From Brachybacterium endophyticum (GTDB taxonomy: Bacteria; Actinomycetota; Actinomycetes; Actinomycetales; Dermabacteraceae): a stretch of 64,000 nucleotides of DNA. Positions 1-8,389 of the stretch are shown piece by piece. Position 1 is the stretch's first letter, and each line of letters starts with the position of its first letter. Position numbers and translations under genes: made by a program. The notes below the pieces were generated by a model that did not search any database, was not told the DNA's origin, and saw nothing but the letters and a program-made list of their open reading frames with translations. Location of the stretch: contig NZ_QFKX01000001.1 in assembly GCF_003130585.1 (NCBI RefSeq), positions 310,001 through 374,000 of the forward strand, in the 5' to 3' direction.

Positions 1-339
1 CTCGCGGCGCTGCTCCTGATCGGCTGGTGGTCGGGCCGGCGCGGGCGGCACATGGCCTGGGACGAGGCGAAGGATCTGCTCGCCACGGATCACGCGGTGG
101 TGATGTGGAAGCCCGGCTGCGTCTATTGCGAGCGTCTGCTGCTCACCCTCGGCCGGGATCCCCGCATCAGCTGGGTGAACGTGTGGCGCGATGCGCAGGC
201 GAACGCCCGCGTCCGCGAGCTCAACGATGGCGACGAGCTCACGCCGACCGTGCTCCTCGGCGAGCAGGTGCTGCGCAATCCATCGGCGGCAGACCTCCGC
301 TCACGGCTGCAGTCGAGCGGAAAGCCTCAGGACGGGTAG
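1..339 (+). CDS. Membrane-anchored glutaredoxin/mycoredoxin-like protein (5' end outside window)
   Basis: The frame is open from the first base, so the true start lies upstream. The visible part encodes the end of a hydrophobic segment (LAALLLIGWW), a basic patch, and then a glutaredoxin-sized thioredoxin-fold domain of about 95 residues. The redox motif CVYC is encoded at 118-129, and a TPTV cis-proline loop follows near 241-252. Family knowledge: actinobacterial mycoredoxins use such motifs to reduce mycothiol mixed disulfides. An ATG at 52 could start a soluble form, but the in-frame hydrophobic stretch before it points to a membrane anchor. The last 13 bp overlap the end of the convergent membrane-protein gene. 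The fold is well supported; the substrate is not known. Confidence 0.7.
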   Translation, partial: LAALLLIGWWSGRRGRHMAWDEAKDLLATDHAVVMWKPGCVYCERLLLTLGRDPRISWVNVWRDAQANARVRELNDGDELTPTVLLGEQVLRNPSAADLRSRLQSSGKPQDG

Positions 340-800
340 GACGACAGCGGCGGTCCCGGGCGGGGGTCGCCGGCCGGAGCGCCGTCGGCGCCGTGGGCGG
401 TGCGACGCTCGTGGGCCTCGTTCGCGCTGCGCCACAACGCCACGTCCTCCTGGCGCACGACCGCGATGACGAGCGCCAGGGATGCGAGCGCCGCGAGGGC
501 CGTCAGGAAGGTCAGCCCGAAGAACACGACGCTCAGCATCAGGCCGAGCGCGAGGAGCGCGCCGGGGACGGAGATCAGGAAGCTCCGGGAACTCCGCGGG
601 ATGCCAGGACCGAGAAAACGCCGGTGCACGACCGCGCCGAGGATGATGCCGCCGAACATCAGAGCGAGGTAGATGATCATCATCGGCGTGGAGGACGCAT
701 CGTTGTCGTGCCAGTTCAGCGCACAGATCAGCACGGCAGCCCAGACCAGCACGGCCTGCGCGATCGAGAACGGCCACGGGATCGGTCGGGGTGTCCTCAT
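327..800 (-). CDS. Small multi-pass membrane protein, unknown function
   Basis: Encodes 157 residues. I chose the ATG at 800 because an AGGAGGGA-type ribosome binding site sits just upstream; a longer frame exists but lacks one. Hydrophobic stretches near residues 11-27, 38-55 and 73-115 suggest four membrane helices in two pairs, with a short RRFLG basic loop between them. The C-terminal 40 residues are polar, rich in Gly and Pro, and probably cytoplasmic. No catalytic motif is visible and I do not recognise a family. It converges on the thioredoxin-fold gene and overlaps it by 13 bp. Confidence 0.6.
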   Translation of the reverse strand: MRTPRPIPWPFSIAQAVLVWAAVLICALNWHDNDASSTPMMIIYLALMFGGIILGAVVHRRFLGPGIPRSSRSFLISVPGALLALGLMLSVVFFGLTFLTALAALASLALVIAVVRQEDVALWRSANEAHERRTAHGADGAPAGDPRPGPPLSSYPS

Positions 801-920
801 CGATGCTCCCTCCTGCGCTCCGCCGGCCATCAGCGGCGCCGTGACCGCTGCGTGCTCGTCGGGAGCCACTTCTCGACCGTACGAGGGGTGGTGGTGAGGA
901 GGCAACTCGCGCTCGGTGCG

Positions 921-1628
921 TCAGGGCGTCCGCACGGCTCCGAAGATCAGCGTGCGGCGCAGGGCGAAGCCGAGCTTCTCGTACGCCGCGATCGCGCCGG
1001 TGTTCTCGGCTCCGGTGTGCAGCAGGACGCGGTCGCCGCGCTGCTGGATGTGGAAGGCGACGTCGAGCACGAGGCGCGAGGCGAGGCCCTGACGGCGATG
1101 GTCGGGATCCACGGCGACCGCGCTGATCTCGGTCCAGCCCTCGGGGCGCAGCCTCTCACCGGCCATCGCCACCAGCCGGCCCTCGCGGCGGATGCCCACG
1201 TAGCGACCCATCTCGACGGTGCGCGGCAGGAACGGGCCGGGCCGGTTGCGCTCGACCAGGGCGAGCATCTCGGGCGCGTCCTCGAGGCCGAGGCGCACGG
1301 CCTCCGCATCCGGGGCGGGCTGCAGCGCGGAGGTCTGCGTGAGCTGAACGCCCGGCACCCGATGCTCCCAGGACCAGCTCTCGGGCAGCACGGGGTCCGA
1401 GTGGGAGACGCTGACGACGGCGTCGTGCCCGAACACGTCCAGGATCGCGTCCCACACCGCGGGGTCCTCCCAGTCCTTGACGCCGACGAAGGGGGAGACG
1501 TCCTCGGGGTAGCGCTTGACCAGGTCGTTGCCGCTCGCGAAGTCGGCGTGCGCCCCGGTGAGGGCGGACCAGGTGGGGCGGTCCAGCACGGAGTCGTCCG
1601 TGGTGACGGCATCGGTGGTCGTGGACAT
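921..1628 (-). CDS. GNAT family N-acetyltransferase
   Basis: Encodes 235 residues from the ATG at 1628. The acetyl-CoA binding core is in the C-terminal half: a beta strand ISAVAVDP, then HRRQGLASRLV (the Q/R-x-x-G-x-G/A motif A loop), then NTGAIAAYEKLGF, the usual motif B ending. The N-terminal 110 residues are less conserved and may form the acceptor pocket. The C-terminal layout resembles the FR47-like GNAT subgroup. The acceptor substrate cannot be read from sequence. It is divergent from the universal stress protein gene, with about 270 bp between the two starts. Longer upstream in-frame starts would add a low-complexity Arg/Pro tail and are unlikely. Confidence 0.8.
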   Translation of the reverse strand: MSTTTDAVTTDDSVLDRPTWSALTGAHADFASGNDLVKRYPEDVSPFVGVKDWEDPAVWDAILDVFGHDAVVSVSHSDPVLPESWSWEHRVPGVQLTQTSALQPAPDAEAVRLGLEDAPEMLALVERNRPGPFLPRTVEMGRYVGIRREGRLVAMAGERLRPEGWTEISAVAVDPDHRRQGLASRLVLDVAFHIQQRGDRVLLHTGAENTGAIAAYEKLGFALRRTLIFGAVRTP

Positions 1629-1899
1629 CGGCGCGGGGGCCTCCAGGGATCGGGCCGGGAGCTGGGGTGCTCCGCTCGGGAACGGCAGCGGCAGCGGACT
1701 TCGACGTTCACGGTAGATCCGGGAGCGCCGCAGCGAACAGGGTGAGGGCCAAGGTGTGACGAACCGAGAACACAGGAGTCCGCGCCCGGCCCCCGAACGG
1801 CCGATCCCACCTGCTTCCGACCCTCGCCGGAGGACGTCGGCCCCGGTAGGCTCGAACCGCACCCGGGTCGAGGACGACCGGACAGGAGAAAAGGACGCC

Positions 1900-2811
1900 A
1901 TGGACTTCAGCGACCGCATCATCGTCGGGTACGACGGCTCCGATCAGTCCGCGATGGCCCTGCGCTGGGCCGCACGTCTCGCCGCCGCGGGCGATCGCGA
2001 GCTCGCGATCATCCATGCGTGGGTGTACCCGCTGATCACCAAGGATCTGGGTCCCACCAAGGGCATCTCCGGATCGGGGCATCGCAACGTCGCGCTGAAG
2101 CTGCTGGAGGATGCCCTGGCCATTGCGGAGCAGGCGGCACCGGGCGTCCGCGCCCGCACCGTGCTCATCACCGGGCGTCCGCGCACCGTGCTCGAGGCCG
2201 CCTCGCGGACGGCGCTGCTCATGGTGGTGGGCAGCAGGGGGCTCGGCGGCTTCTTCGGGATGCTCCTGGGGTCGGTGAGCCTGGGGCTCATCACCCATGC
2301 CGGATGTCCCGTGATCGTCGTGCGTGAGAACGAGGAGCCGCACGGGCCCGTCGTCGTCGGGGTCGACGGATCCGAGCCCAGCCTCGACGCGATCGATGCC
2401 GGGGTCCGCATCGCACAGGCCCTCGGGGAGGGTCCGGAGCTGCTGCACGTGCGCCGCACGGTCGAGGGGCAGGTCCTCGAGGGCGACGGCGCGGAGCGCA
2501 TCGTCGAGGAGGCGACCGCCCGCGCGCACGCCTCCGATCCGCAGCTCGAGGTCACCTCACGGATGGTCGAGGAGGGCAACGAGGCCGATGCCCTGCTGCG
2601 CGCCTCCGCCGAGGCAGGGATCTTGGTCCTGGGCTACCAGGGCAGCGATCGCCGTCGCTTCGGGTCGACCGTGCACGCAGTCGTCCACCACGCGCAGTGC
2701 ACCACCGTGGTGTGCCGGCACGAGTACCAGGGTGCGGACCCGGACACCGAGCAGCTCGCGGTCGAGGTCGACGACGCCGATGACGTCGACGGAGGATCGG
2801 CCCGGGCCTGA
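1900..2811 (+). CDS. Universal stress protein, tandem UspA domains
   Basis: Encodes 303 residues. The ATG at 1900 follows a GGAGAAAAGG ribosome binding site. Two UspA domains lie in tandem, about residues 5-143 and 149-290. Each starts with a beta strand and Asp-Gly loop (IIVGYDGSD, VVVGVDGSE). The first ends with GSRGLGGFFGMLLGSVS, which fits the G-x2-G-x9-G(S/T) ATP-binding signature. The second has GYQGSDRRRFGSTV, a shorter version that may bind ATP less well. Tandem Usp proteins in actinobacteria are typically induced by hypoxia, stationary phase or stress. A TAGGCT hexamer at 1847-1852 is a possible -10 element. It is probably a single-gene unit. Confidence 0.9.
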   Translation: MDFSDRIIVGYDGSDQSAMALRWAARLAAAGDRELAIIHAWVYPLITKDLGPTKGISGSGHRNVALKLLEDALAIAEQAAPGVRARTVLITGRPRTVLEAASRTALLMVVGSRGLGGFFGMLLGSVSLGLITHAGCPVIVVRENEEPHGPVVVGVDGSEPSLDAIDAGVRIAQALGEGPELLHVRRTVEGQVLEGDGAERIVEEATARAHASDPQLEVTSRMVEEGNEADALLRASAEAGILVLGYQGSDRRRFGSTVHAVVHHAQCTTVVCRHEYQGADPDTEQLAVEVDDADDVDGGSARA

Positions 2812-2860
2812 GGGGCCGGAGCCGCTCGGCGGCCGCGCGCGATCTGCTGTGAGCCACCCC

Positions 2861-2889
2861 TTGTGATACGAATAACCCTCCCGTAATGT
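2861..2889 (+). promoter_or_regulatory. Predicted sigma70-type promoter of the sialidase gene
   Basis: TTGTGA at 2861-2866 and TAATGT at 2884-2889 are separated by 17 bases. This is a fair vegetative promoter by actinobacterial standards and it sits in a locally AT-richer stretch. Transcription from it would leave a leader of about 70 nt before the GTG start at 2967. Confidence 0.4.
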
Positions 2890-2966
2890 CGGACGTCAGA
2901 CGTCCCCCGGTGCCCCCTCGCGAGCCAGGTCCCGCGCCACCGGCGGACAGGAACGAAGGAGCTCCC

Positions 2967-4574
2967 GTGACTTCCTCATCCCGCCCCGCCCATACGATCC
3001 CCGGCAGCGTCCCCGAGACCCGTTCGCGCCGCGCCGTCCTCGGCGCGGCCGCGCTCACAGCCGCGGGCGCTCTCGCTCTCCCCGCCGCGGCCCACGCCGC
3101 TCCTGCGGGACGTGGCCACGGCGATGGCCACGGGGGTGGGCACGGGCACGGCCCAGGCCGCGGGCACGGCCCGGGTCACGGGCACGGACACGGCACGCGC
3201 GGTCGCTTCCTCACCGAGGACCTCGCGACCGGCGGGGACGGCGTCTTCCCCAACTACCGCATCCCCGCGCTGGTGCAGTTGAACAACGGCGACATCCTCG
3301 CCGCCTACGACGGCCGCCCCACCGGCACCGACTCGCCCGGACCCAACTCGGTCCTCCAGCGACGCTCGACCGACGGCGGCGTCACCTGGGGTGAGCAGAC
3401 CGTCATCGAGCAGGGCAAGGAGGGGGAGGAGAAGGAGGGGTACTCCGACCCCAGCTACGTCTACGACCGCATCACCGGCACCCTGTTCAACTTCCACGTC
3501 TTCTCGAAGGACACCGGCTTCTTCGACAGCGGCTACGGCAACGACGATGCGGACCGCCGGGTCCAGTCCACGACCGTCTCGGTCTCGACCGACGACGGGC
3601 GCACCTGGACCTCGAAGCGCCTGACGAAGGTCACCAAGCCCGAGGACGTCCGCGGCATGTTCGCCACCAGCGGCGCCGGCATCCAGCTCACCCGCGGCCG
3701 GCATCGTGGTCGACTCGTCCAGCAGTACATCGGTCAGTGGCGCGACGAGTCCTTCCGGTCCTACTCGGTGTACTCCGACGACCACGGGCGCACCTGGACC
3801 ATGGGCGAGCCGGTCGGCATCGCCATGGACGAGAACAAGGTCGTCGAGCTCAGCGACGGCACCCTGATGCTGAACTCGCGCATCCATGCCGGCGGGACCG
3901 CCCGCTTTGTCGCGCTCTCCCGCGACGGCGGTGAGAGCTGGTCCGAGCCCGTCCTGGACGCCACCCTCACCGATCCGCGCAACAACGCCTCCGTGATCGC
4001 GATGAACCCCGGCGCGAGGAAGCGCTCCGCGAAGGCCAAGGAGCTGCTGTTCTCGAACTCGAACAGCGCGAACGAGCGGGTCAATGGTTCGATCCGCTAC
4101 TCCTACGACGACGGCGAGACCTGGCCGGTCGTGAAGTCCTACCAGGCCGGCGATCACGCCTACTCCCAGCTGGCCGCGCTCGAGGACGGCACCTTCGGTG
4201 TGCTCTTCGAGGGGGAGGATTCCAACCAGATCGTCTTCGGCCGTTTCGACCGCGCTTGGCTGAACCCCTTCCGTCTGCACGTGCGCACGACCCGGGCCAC
4301 CGTGGACGCCGGCGGCAGCGTCGAGCTGAGGGTGAGGATCCGCAACGACGACGAGCGTGCGCTGCCGGCCGGCACCGCGAGCGCGAGCCTCCCGACGGGC
4401 TGGGAGGCCGAGTCCGTGCACCTGCCGGCCCTGCGCCCGGGGCACTCCGCGAGCCTGCGACTCTCCGTCAGCGCGCCGGCCGATGTCGACCCCGGCACGG
4501 TGCTCGGCGACGTCACGGTCGAGGCCGGTGACTTCAGCCTGCGCGGGGACCTGGTGGTCAGCGTCCGGGGGTGA
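2967..4574 (+). CDS. Secreted exo-alpha-sialidase (neuraminidase) with C-terminal NEW3-like domain
   Basis: Encodes 535 residues from a GTG preceded by GAAGGAG. A Tat-type signal peptide (RSRRAVLG, hydrophobic core, AHAAPA) is followed by a His/Gly-rich linker at residues 49-77. The catalytic beta-propeller shows YRIPAL, the RIP motif whose Arg binds the sialic acid carboxylate, and five Asp-boxes: STDGGVTW, STDDGRTW, SDDHGRTW, SRDGGESW and SYDDGETW. The last ~95 residues (after WLNPFRLHV) look like an alpha-galactosidase-associated NEW3 domain, often involved in carbohydrate contacts. The enzyme should release terminal sialic acids from host or environmental glycans outside the cell. No nan uptake genes are adjacent, so the liberated sugar may be handled elsewhere. 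Confidence 0.88.
   Translation: MTSSSRPAHTIPGSVPETRSRRAVLGAAALTAAGALALPAAAHAAPAGRGHGDGHGGGHGHGPGRGHGPGHGHGHGTRGRFLTEDLATGGDGVFPNYRIPALVQLNNGDILAAYDGRPTGTDSPGPNSVLQRRSTDGGVTWGEQTVIEQGKEGEEKEGYSDPSYVYDRITGTLFNFHVFSKDTGFFDSGYGNDDADRRVQSTTVSVSTDDGRTWTSKRLTKVTKPEDVRGMFATSGAGIQLTRGRHRGRLVQQYIGQWRDESFRSYSVYSDDHGRTWTMGEPVGIAMDENKVVELSDGTLMLNSRIHAGGTARFVALSRDGGESWSEPVLDATLTDPRNNASVIAMNPGARKRSAKAKELLFSNSNSANERVNGSIRYSYDDGETWPVVKSYQAGDHAYSQLAALEDGTFGVLFEGEDSNQIVFGRFDRAWLNPFRLHVRTTRATVDAGGSVELRVRIRNDDERALPAGTASASLPTGWEAESVHLPALRPGHSASLRLSVSAPADVDPGTVLGDVTVEAGDFSLRGDLVVSVRG
3111..3197 (+). repeat. His/Gly-rich tract inside the sialidase gene
   Basis: Short GGCCACGG-like units encode alternating His and Gly (GHGHGPGRGHGPGHGHGHG) directly after the signal peptide. 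A similar tract occurs after the signal peptide of the NlpC/P60 protein at 53055-53147. Confidence 0.85.
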
Positions 4575-4655
4575 GGTCCGCCCTCCCGGTGCTGCAACGG
4601 CTTTCGGGGGCGATCGTCGTGTGGACACCCGCGACCCGGGTGCGGCATGCTGTAT

Positions 4656-4674
4656 CTGAAACCGCCGGTATCAG
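4656..4674. promoter_or_regulatory. Near-perfect 19-bp palindrome, candidate operator of the beta-oxidation gene
   Basis: CTGAAACCG-C-CGGTATCAG: nine-base arms around one central base, with a single mismatched pair. It lies 84 bp before the ATG at 4759, where a promoter is expected. The size and symmetry fit a TetR- or GntR-type dimeric regulator, but no regulator gene is adjacent. Inference only. Confidence 0.4.
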
Positions 4675-4758
4675 GAAATGGTCGTGCGTCGTGAGGCAGC
4701 TGTGCTGCCTGCGATGCGTGCCGGCGGCTCGACGACGAGAATCCCCGAAAGGCAGGCC

Positions 4759-6921
4759 ATGACCCCCACCTCCGCGAACGCCGGCGCCGCATCCTCCTAC
4801 ACCGAGCACGTCACCCGCGTGCTCACCGAGGACCGGGAGCACCAGGGCATCGGCACGGTCGCCGTGCTGACCTTCGCCCCGCCGGAGGGCGAGTCCCGCC
4901 CCGCGACGCTCGGCCCGCAGTCCTTCGAGAACGTCGACGCCGCGCTGACGCGGGCCCTCGAGCGCGCGGAGGCGGGCGAGATCCAGGCGATCGCCCTGAC
5001 CGGGACCGACCGCGTCTTCTTCGCCGGTGCCGACCTCTCGATGTTCACCGATGCCTCCGTGCAGGAGATCATCGACCCGATGACCCACCGCGCCCACGAC
5101 CTCCAGGTCCGTATGCGCGCAGCGGTCGTCCCCGTCCTCGCCCATCTCAACGGGGCGGCCCTCGGAGGGGGCCTCGAGGTCGCCCTCATGGCCGACGTCC
5201 GCACCGCCGGGCCGAAGGTCCGTGGGATCGGGCTGCCCGAGACCAGCCTCGGGATCCTGCCCGGCTGGGGCGGCACCACGCTCCTGCAGTCCGTGATCGA
5301 CCCGGCCGAGGCCGTCCGCGTCATCCTCGAGGACCCGGCCCGCGACAAGCAGCTCTCCGCCACCGAGGCCGAGCAGCTCGGCCTGGTCGACGTCCTCGTC
5401 GACGACCTGGAGTCGGCTCTGGACCATCTCGCGACCCGCATCGCCGACGGTGCCGTCGATCCCTCCTCCCGGCCCGATCCGATCCCCGCGGCCGGGTCCG
5501 AGCGCGCCCAAGCCCTGCTCGCAGCCTTGGACGCCCCGCACACGACGGCCGAGACCCGGCGCGAGTGGGCCGCGCGCATGGAGAGCGTGGGCGCCCCGTC
5601 GCTCGCCCGCACGATCGGCGTCCTGGACGCCCTGCCCGGCTCCACCCTCTCGGAGTCGCTGAGCGCCGAGCGCGAGGCGATCGTCGGCCTCGGCACCTCC
5701 GATGCCGCTGCGGGCTCGCTGTATGCCGCCGAGCTGCTGCGCCGTGGCAAGCCCGGTCGCCGCCCGGTCGAGGGAGCGCGGGAGATCCGCCGTGTCGGCG
5801 TCGCGGGCGCGGGCCTGATGGCCTCGCAGATCGCCGCGCAGCTCGCCCTCGGGCTGCAGGTCCCCGTCGTCCTGCGCGACCTCGACGAGGACATCGCCGC
5901 CAAGGGTCTCGAGCACGCCCGTGGCGTGATCGGCCAGGCCGCCTCCCGGGGGAAGCTCGACGAGGAGAGCGCGCGACAGGTCGCGGATCTGCTGAGCGCC
6001 ACCGCGGACGTCGCGGACCTCGCCGACTGCGACCTCGTCCTCGAGGCCGTCCCCGAGGTCCTGAAGGTCAAGAAGAGCGTCCTCGCCGAGCTCGAGGGTG
6101 TCCTCTCTCCCTCGGCGCTGCTGGTCACCAACACCTCCTCGCTCTCGGTCGCGGCCATGAGCGAGGAGCTCGCCCACCCCGAGCGCGTCGTCGGCCTGCA
6201 CTTCTTCAACCCCGTCGCGAAGATGCCGCTGGTGGAGGTCGTGCGCACCGAGCGCACCAGCCCCGAGGTGCTCGCGACCGGCCACGAGGTGGTGCGCCGC
6301 TGCCGGAAGTTCGGCGTCGAGAGCGCGGACGCCCCCGGGTTCATCGTCAACCGGCTGCTGTTCCGCGTGCTCAGCGAGGTGCTGCGCTCGGCCGATCGCG
6401 GCGCGGATCTCTCCGAGGTCGATGCCTCCCTGGACCCGATGGGCCTGCCGATGCGGCCCTTCGAACTGCTGGACCTCGTGGGCATCGGCGTGGCCGACCA
6501 TGTCGGCAAGGTCCTCGCCGACCAGCTCGGCACCGAGCGCTTCCCTGTCTCCCAGGGCCTCGAGCGGCTGCTGGAATCCGGTGAGGCCGGCACCGTGCGG
6601 GATCGCTCGCAGGTCCACCCCCAGGTCTCGGACGCCCTGCGCACGGCCTTCTCCGGTGTGTCGGCCGGCGGCGCGGACGAGGGCGGATCCGTCCCGGTCG
6701 GCGACGAGCTCCTGGACAGGGTGCTGCGCGGTCTGGCCGAGGAGGTCGGCCTGATGCTGCAGGAGGGGGTCGTCGAGCAGCCGGAGCAGATCGATCTGGC
6801 GCTCATCCTCGGTGCTGGCTACCCGCGCCATCGCGGCGGGCTGACGCCCTATCTCGACCAGACCGGTGTCAGCCAGGAGGTCACCGGAGCGGCCTTCCAC
6901 GGGGACCGCTTCACGCACTGA
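4759..6921 (+). CDS. Two-domain enoyl-CoA hydratase / 3-hydroxyacyl-CoA dehydrogenase (FadB/FadJ type)
   Basis: Encodes 720 residues; the ATG at 4759 follows AAAGGCAGG. The N-terminal hydratase domain (about residues 25-230) has the CoA-binding GADLSMF, the oxyanion stretch AALGGGLEVALMAD and the acidic loop GLPETSLGILPGWGG. The dehydrogenase part starts near residue 343 with an NAD-binding turn VGVAGAGLMASQIA and contains LHFFNPVAKMPLVEVV, whose His (about residue 480) is the usual catalytic base. The C-terminal helical domain follows. Together they perform the second and third steps of fatty-acid beta-oxidation in the cytoplasm. No thiolase gene lies next to it, so the partner must be elsewhere. 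A hairpin at 6928-6964 ends the unit. Confidence 0.9.
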   Translation: MTPTSANAGAASSYTEHVTRVLTEDREHQGIGTVAVLTFAPPEGESRPATLGPQSFENVDAALTRALERAEAGEIQAIALTGTDRVFFAGADLSMFTDASVQEIIDPMTHRAHDLQVRMRAAVVPVLAHLNGAALGGGLEVALMADVRTAGPKVRGIGLPETSLGILPGWGGTTLLQSVIDPAEAVRVILEDPARDKQLSATEAEQLGLVDVLVDDLESALDHLATRIADGAVDPSSRPDPIPAAGSERAQALLAALDAPHTTAETRREWAARMESVGAPSLARTIGVLDALPGSTLSESLSAEREAIVGLGTSDAAAGSLYAAELLRRGKPGRRPVEGAREIRRVGVAGAGLMASQIAAQLALGLQVPVVLRDLDEDIAAKGLEHARGVIGQAASRGKLDEESARQVADLLSATADVADLADCDLVLEAVPEVLKVKKSVLAELEGVLSPSALLVTNTSSLSVAAMSEELAHPERVVGLHFFNPVAKMPLVEVVRTERTSPEVLATGHEVVRRCRKFGVESADAPGFIVNRLLFRVLSEVLRSADRGADLSEVDASLDPMGLPMRPFELLDLVGIGVADHVGKVLADQLGTERFPVSQGLERLLESGEAGTVRDRSQVHPQVSDALRTAFSGVSAGGADEGGSVPVGDELLDRVLRGLAEEVGLMLQEGVVEQPEQIDLALILGAGYPRHRGGLTPYLDQTGVSQEVTGAAFHGDRFTH

Positions 6922-6927
6922 GGGATG

Positions 6928-6964
6928 CCGCGGAACGGGCGCCACCGAGGCGCCCGTTCCGCGG
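6928..6964 (+). terminator. Rho-independent-like terminator after the beta-oxidation gene
   Basis: Perfect 16-bp arms, CCGCGGAACGGGCGCC at 6928-6943 and its complement at 6949-6964, around a five-base loop, starting 7 bp after the stop codon. There is no real T-tract, as is common for hairpin terminators in high-GC actinobacteria. Confidence 0.8.
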
Positions 6965-7087
6965 TATTCGAGAGCATTCGCCCTGCGATAGTGCGGTAGG
7001 GCACAATACGACCTCAGGGTGCCGGGAATTCTCGTCGGCACACATCGTGCTGAGAGGAGGGGGCGGTGCCGTGCGCCGCCGACCGCG

Positions 7088-8305
7088 ATGACGCAACCAC
7101 CGCAGAACCCCGGACAGGGTGGATGGGGCCAGGCCCCGCAGGACGGGGCCGGCGGCCCCGATCCCCAGAACGCACAGGGCTATGGCCAGGATGCCCAGGG
7201 CGGATACCAGCCGGAGGGGCAGAGCGGCTGGAGCCAGGATCCCCAGGGCGGTTTCGGCCAGGATCCCCAGGGCGGCTACGCCGCGCCGGAGGCCGGCGCG
7301 AACCCGAACCCCTACGGCAACGATCCCGGGTACAACGGCACCTCCTACGGCTCCTCCGACCCCGCCTACGGGGCCGGCCAGTACGGCTCCGCGAATGCGC
7401 CCTACGGGGCCGACGGGTCCGCCGCCTACAGCGCGAACGAGGGTGGCTACGGTGCCGCCGGCGGCGGCTACGGCTCGCCGAACCCGGCCTACGGCGGCGC
7501 GCAGCCCCCACAGGGCCAGCCCGGATCCCCGAACCCCTACGGCGGCGGTCAGGGCGACCCGAACGCGGGCCAGTACGGGGCCGGCAGCTACCAGGGCACC
7601 CCGCAGAAGAGTGGCGGCGGGGGCTCGAAGAAGTGGTGGTTCATCGGCTGCGGCGGGTGCGCGGCGCTCGCCCTCATCGCCGTGGTGATCATCATCCTGG
7701 TGATCGTCCTGAGCGGCGGCGACTCGAGCACCGAGTCCAGCCCCACCACCGAGCAGACCAGCGAGCAGACCACCGAGCAGACCAGTGAGTCGGACGAGCC
7801 CACGGACGAGCAGTCCAGCGAGTCCGAGGACGCCGGCGACGACTCCGGCGCCTCGAAGGACAAGGGCACCCGCACGGATCCGCTGCCCGCGGGCTCGAAG
7901 GTCACCGTGCAGGCGGCCGACGGCGGCGACCTCGACGTCAAGCTCGACAAGGCGAACTTCGACGCCGACGACGCCGTCCACAAGGCCAACGAGTACAACG
8001 AGAAGGCGCCCAAGGGCAAGAAGTACATCGTCGTGCCCGTGACCATCACCTACCACGGTGACGGCAGCGCCCAGCCCGGGATCGACGCGCAGGTCTCCTA
8101 CGTCAGCAAGAGCGGCAAGGGGTACGACTACACCTACGTCCAGACCGAGCACGACTACCTGGATGCGGAGCAGGTCTACGACGGCGCCTCGGCCACCTAC
8201 GACGTCCCGTTCGTCGTCCCCGAGGACGAGAAGGGCGACGGCTCCTTCAAGGTCACCGGACTGGCGGACTACGACAGCGATCCGGCATTCATCGCCGGGA
8301 AGTGA
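7088..8305 (+). CDS. Membrane protein: Gly/Tyr/Gln-rich N-terminus, one TM helix, DUF4352-like outer domain
   Basis: Encodes 405 residues from ATG at 7088. GAGGAGGGGG at 7054-7063 is rather far for a ribosome binding site, so the start is less certain. Residues 1-175 are a low-complexity cytoplasmic region rich in Gly, Tyr, Pro and Gln, with DPQGGFGQDPQGGY repeats. A strong helix (GCGGCAALALIAVVIIILV) spans about residues 184-209. An outer Ser/Thr/Glu linker with TEQTSEQT repeats follows. The last ~130 residues form a beta-rich domain with KGKKYIVVPVTITYHG, typical of DUF4352/immunoglobulin-like proteins in Gram-positive bacteria. The role is unknown; a cell-envelope stress or assembly function is a guess. 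It shares a hairpin with the convergent aminotransferase gene. Confidence 0.75.
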   Translation: MTQPPQNPGQGGWGQAPQDGAGGPDPQNAQGYGQDAQGGYQPEGQSGWSQDPQGGFGQDPQGGYAAPEAGANPNPYGNDPGYNGTSYGSSDPAYGAGQYGSANAPYGADGSAAYSANEGGYGAAGGGYGSPNPAYGGAQPPQGQPGSPNPYGGGQGDPNAGQYGAGSYQGTPQKSGGGGSKKWWFIGCGGCAALALIAVVIIILVIVLSGGDSSTESSPTTEQTSEQTTEQTSESDEPTDEQSSESEDAGDDSGASKDKGTRTDPLPAGSKVTVQAADGGDLDVKLDKANFDADDAVHKANEYNEKAPKGKKYIVVPVTITYHGDGSAQPGIDAQVSYVSKSGKGYDYTYVQTEHDYLDAEQVYDGASATYDVPFVVPEDEKGDGSFKVTGLADYDSDPAFIAGK

Positions 8306-8339
8306 GCACAGCGGCCTCCGCGCCGTGACGTGACAGGCC

Positions 8340-8389
8340 GACGTCGGCCGGGTCAGCCCTCGGGAACGGGGGAGGGCCCGGCCGACGTC
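8340..8389. terminator. Shared hairpin between convergent genes
   Basis: Arms GACGTCGGCCGGG (8340-8352) and CCCGGCCGACGTC (8377-8389) pair perfectly over 13 bp with a 24-base loop. The stop codon of the minus-strand aminotransferase lies in the loop, and the stop of the plus-strand membrane protein is 34 bp before the first arm. It can serve both transcripts. Confidence 0.65.
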
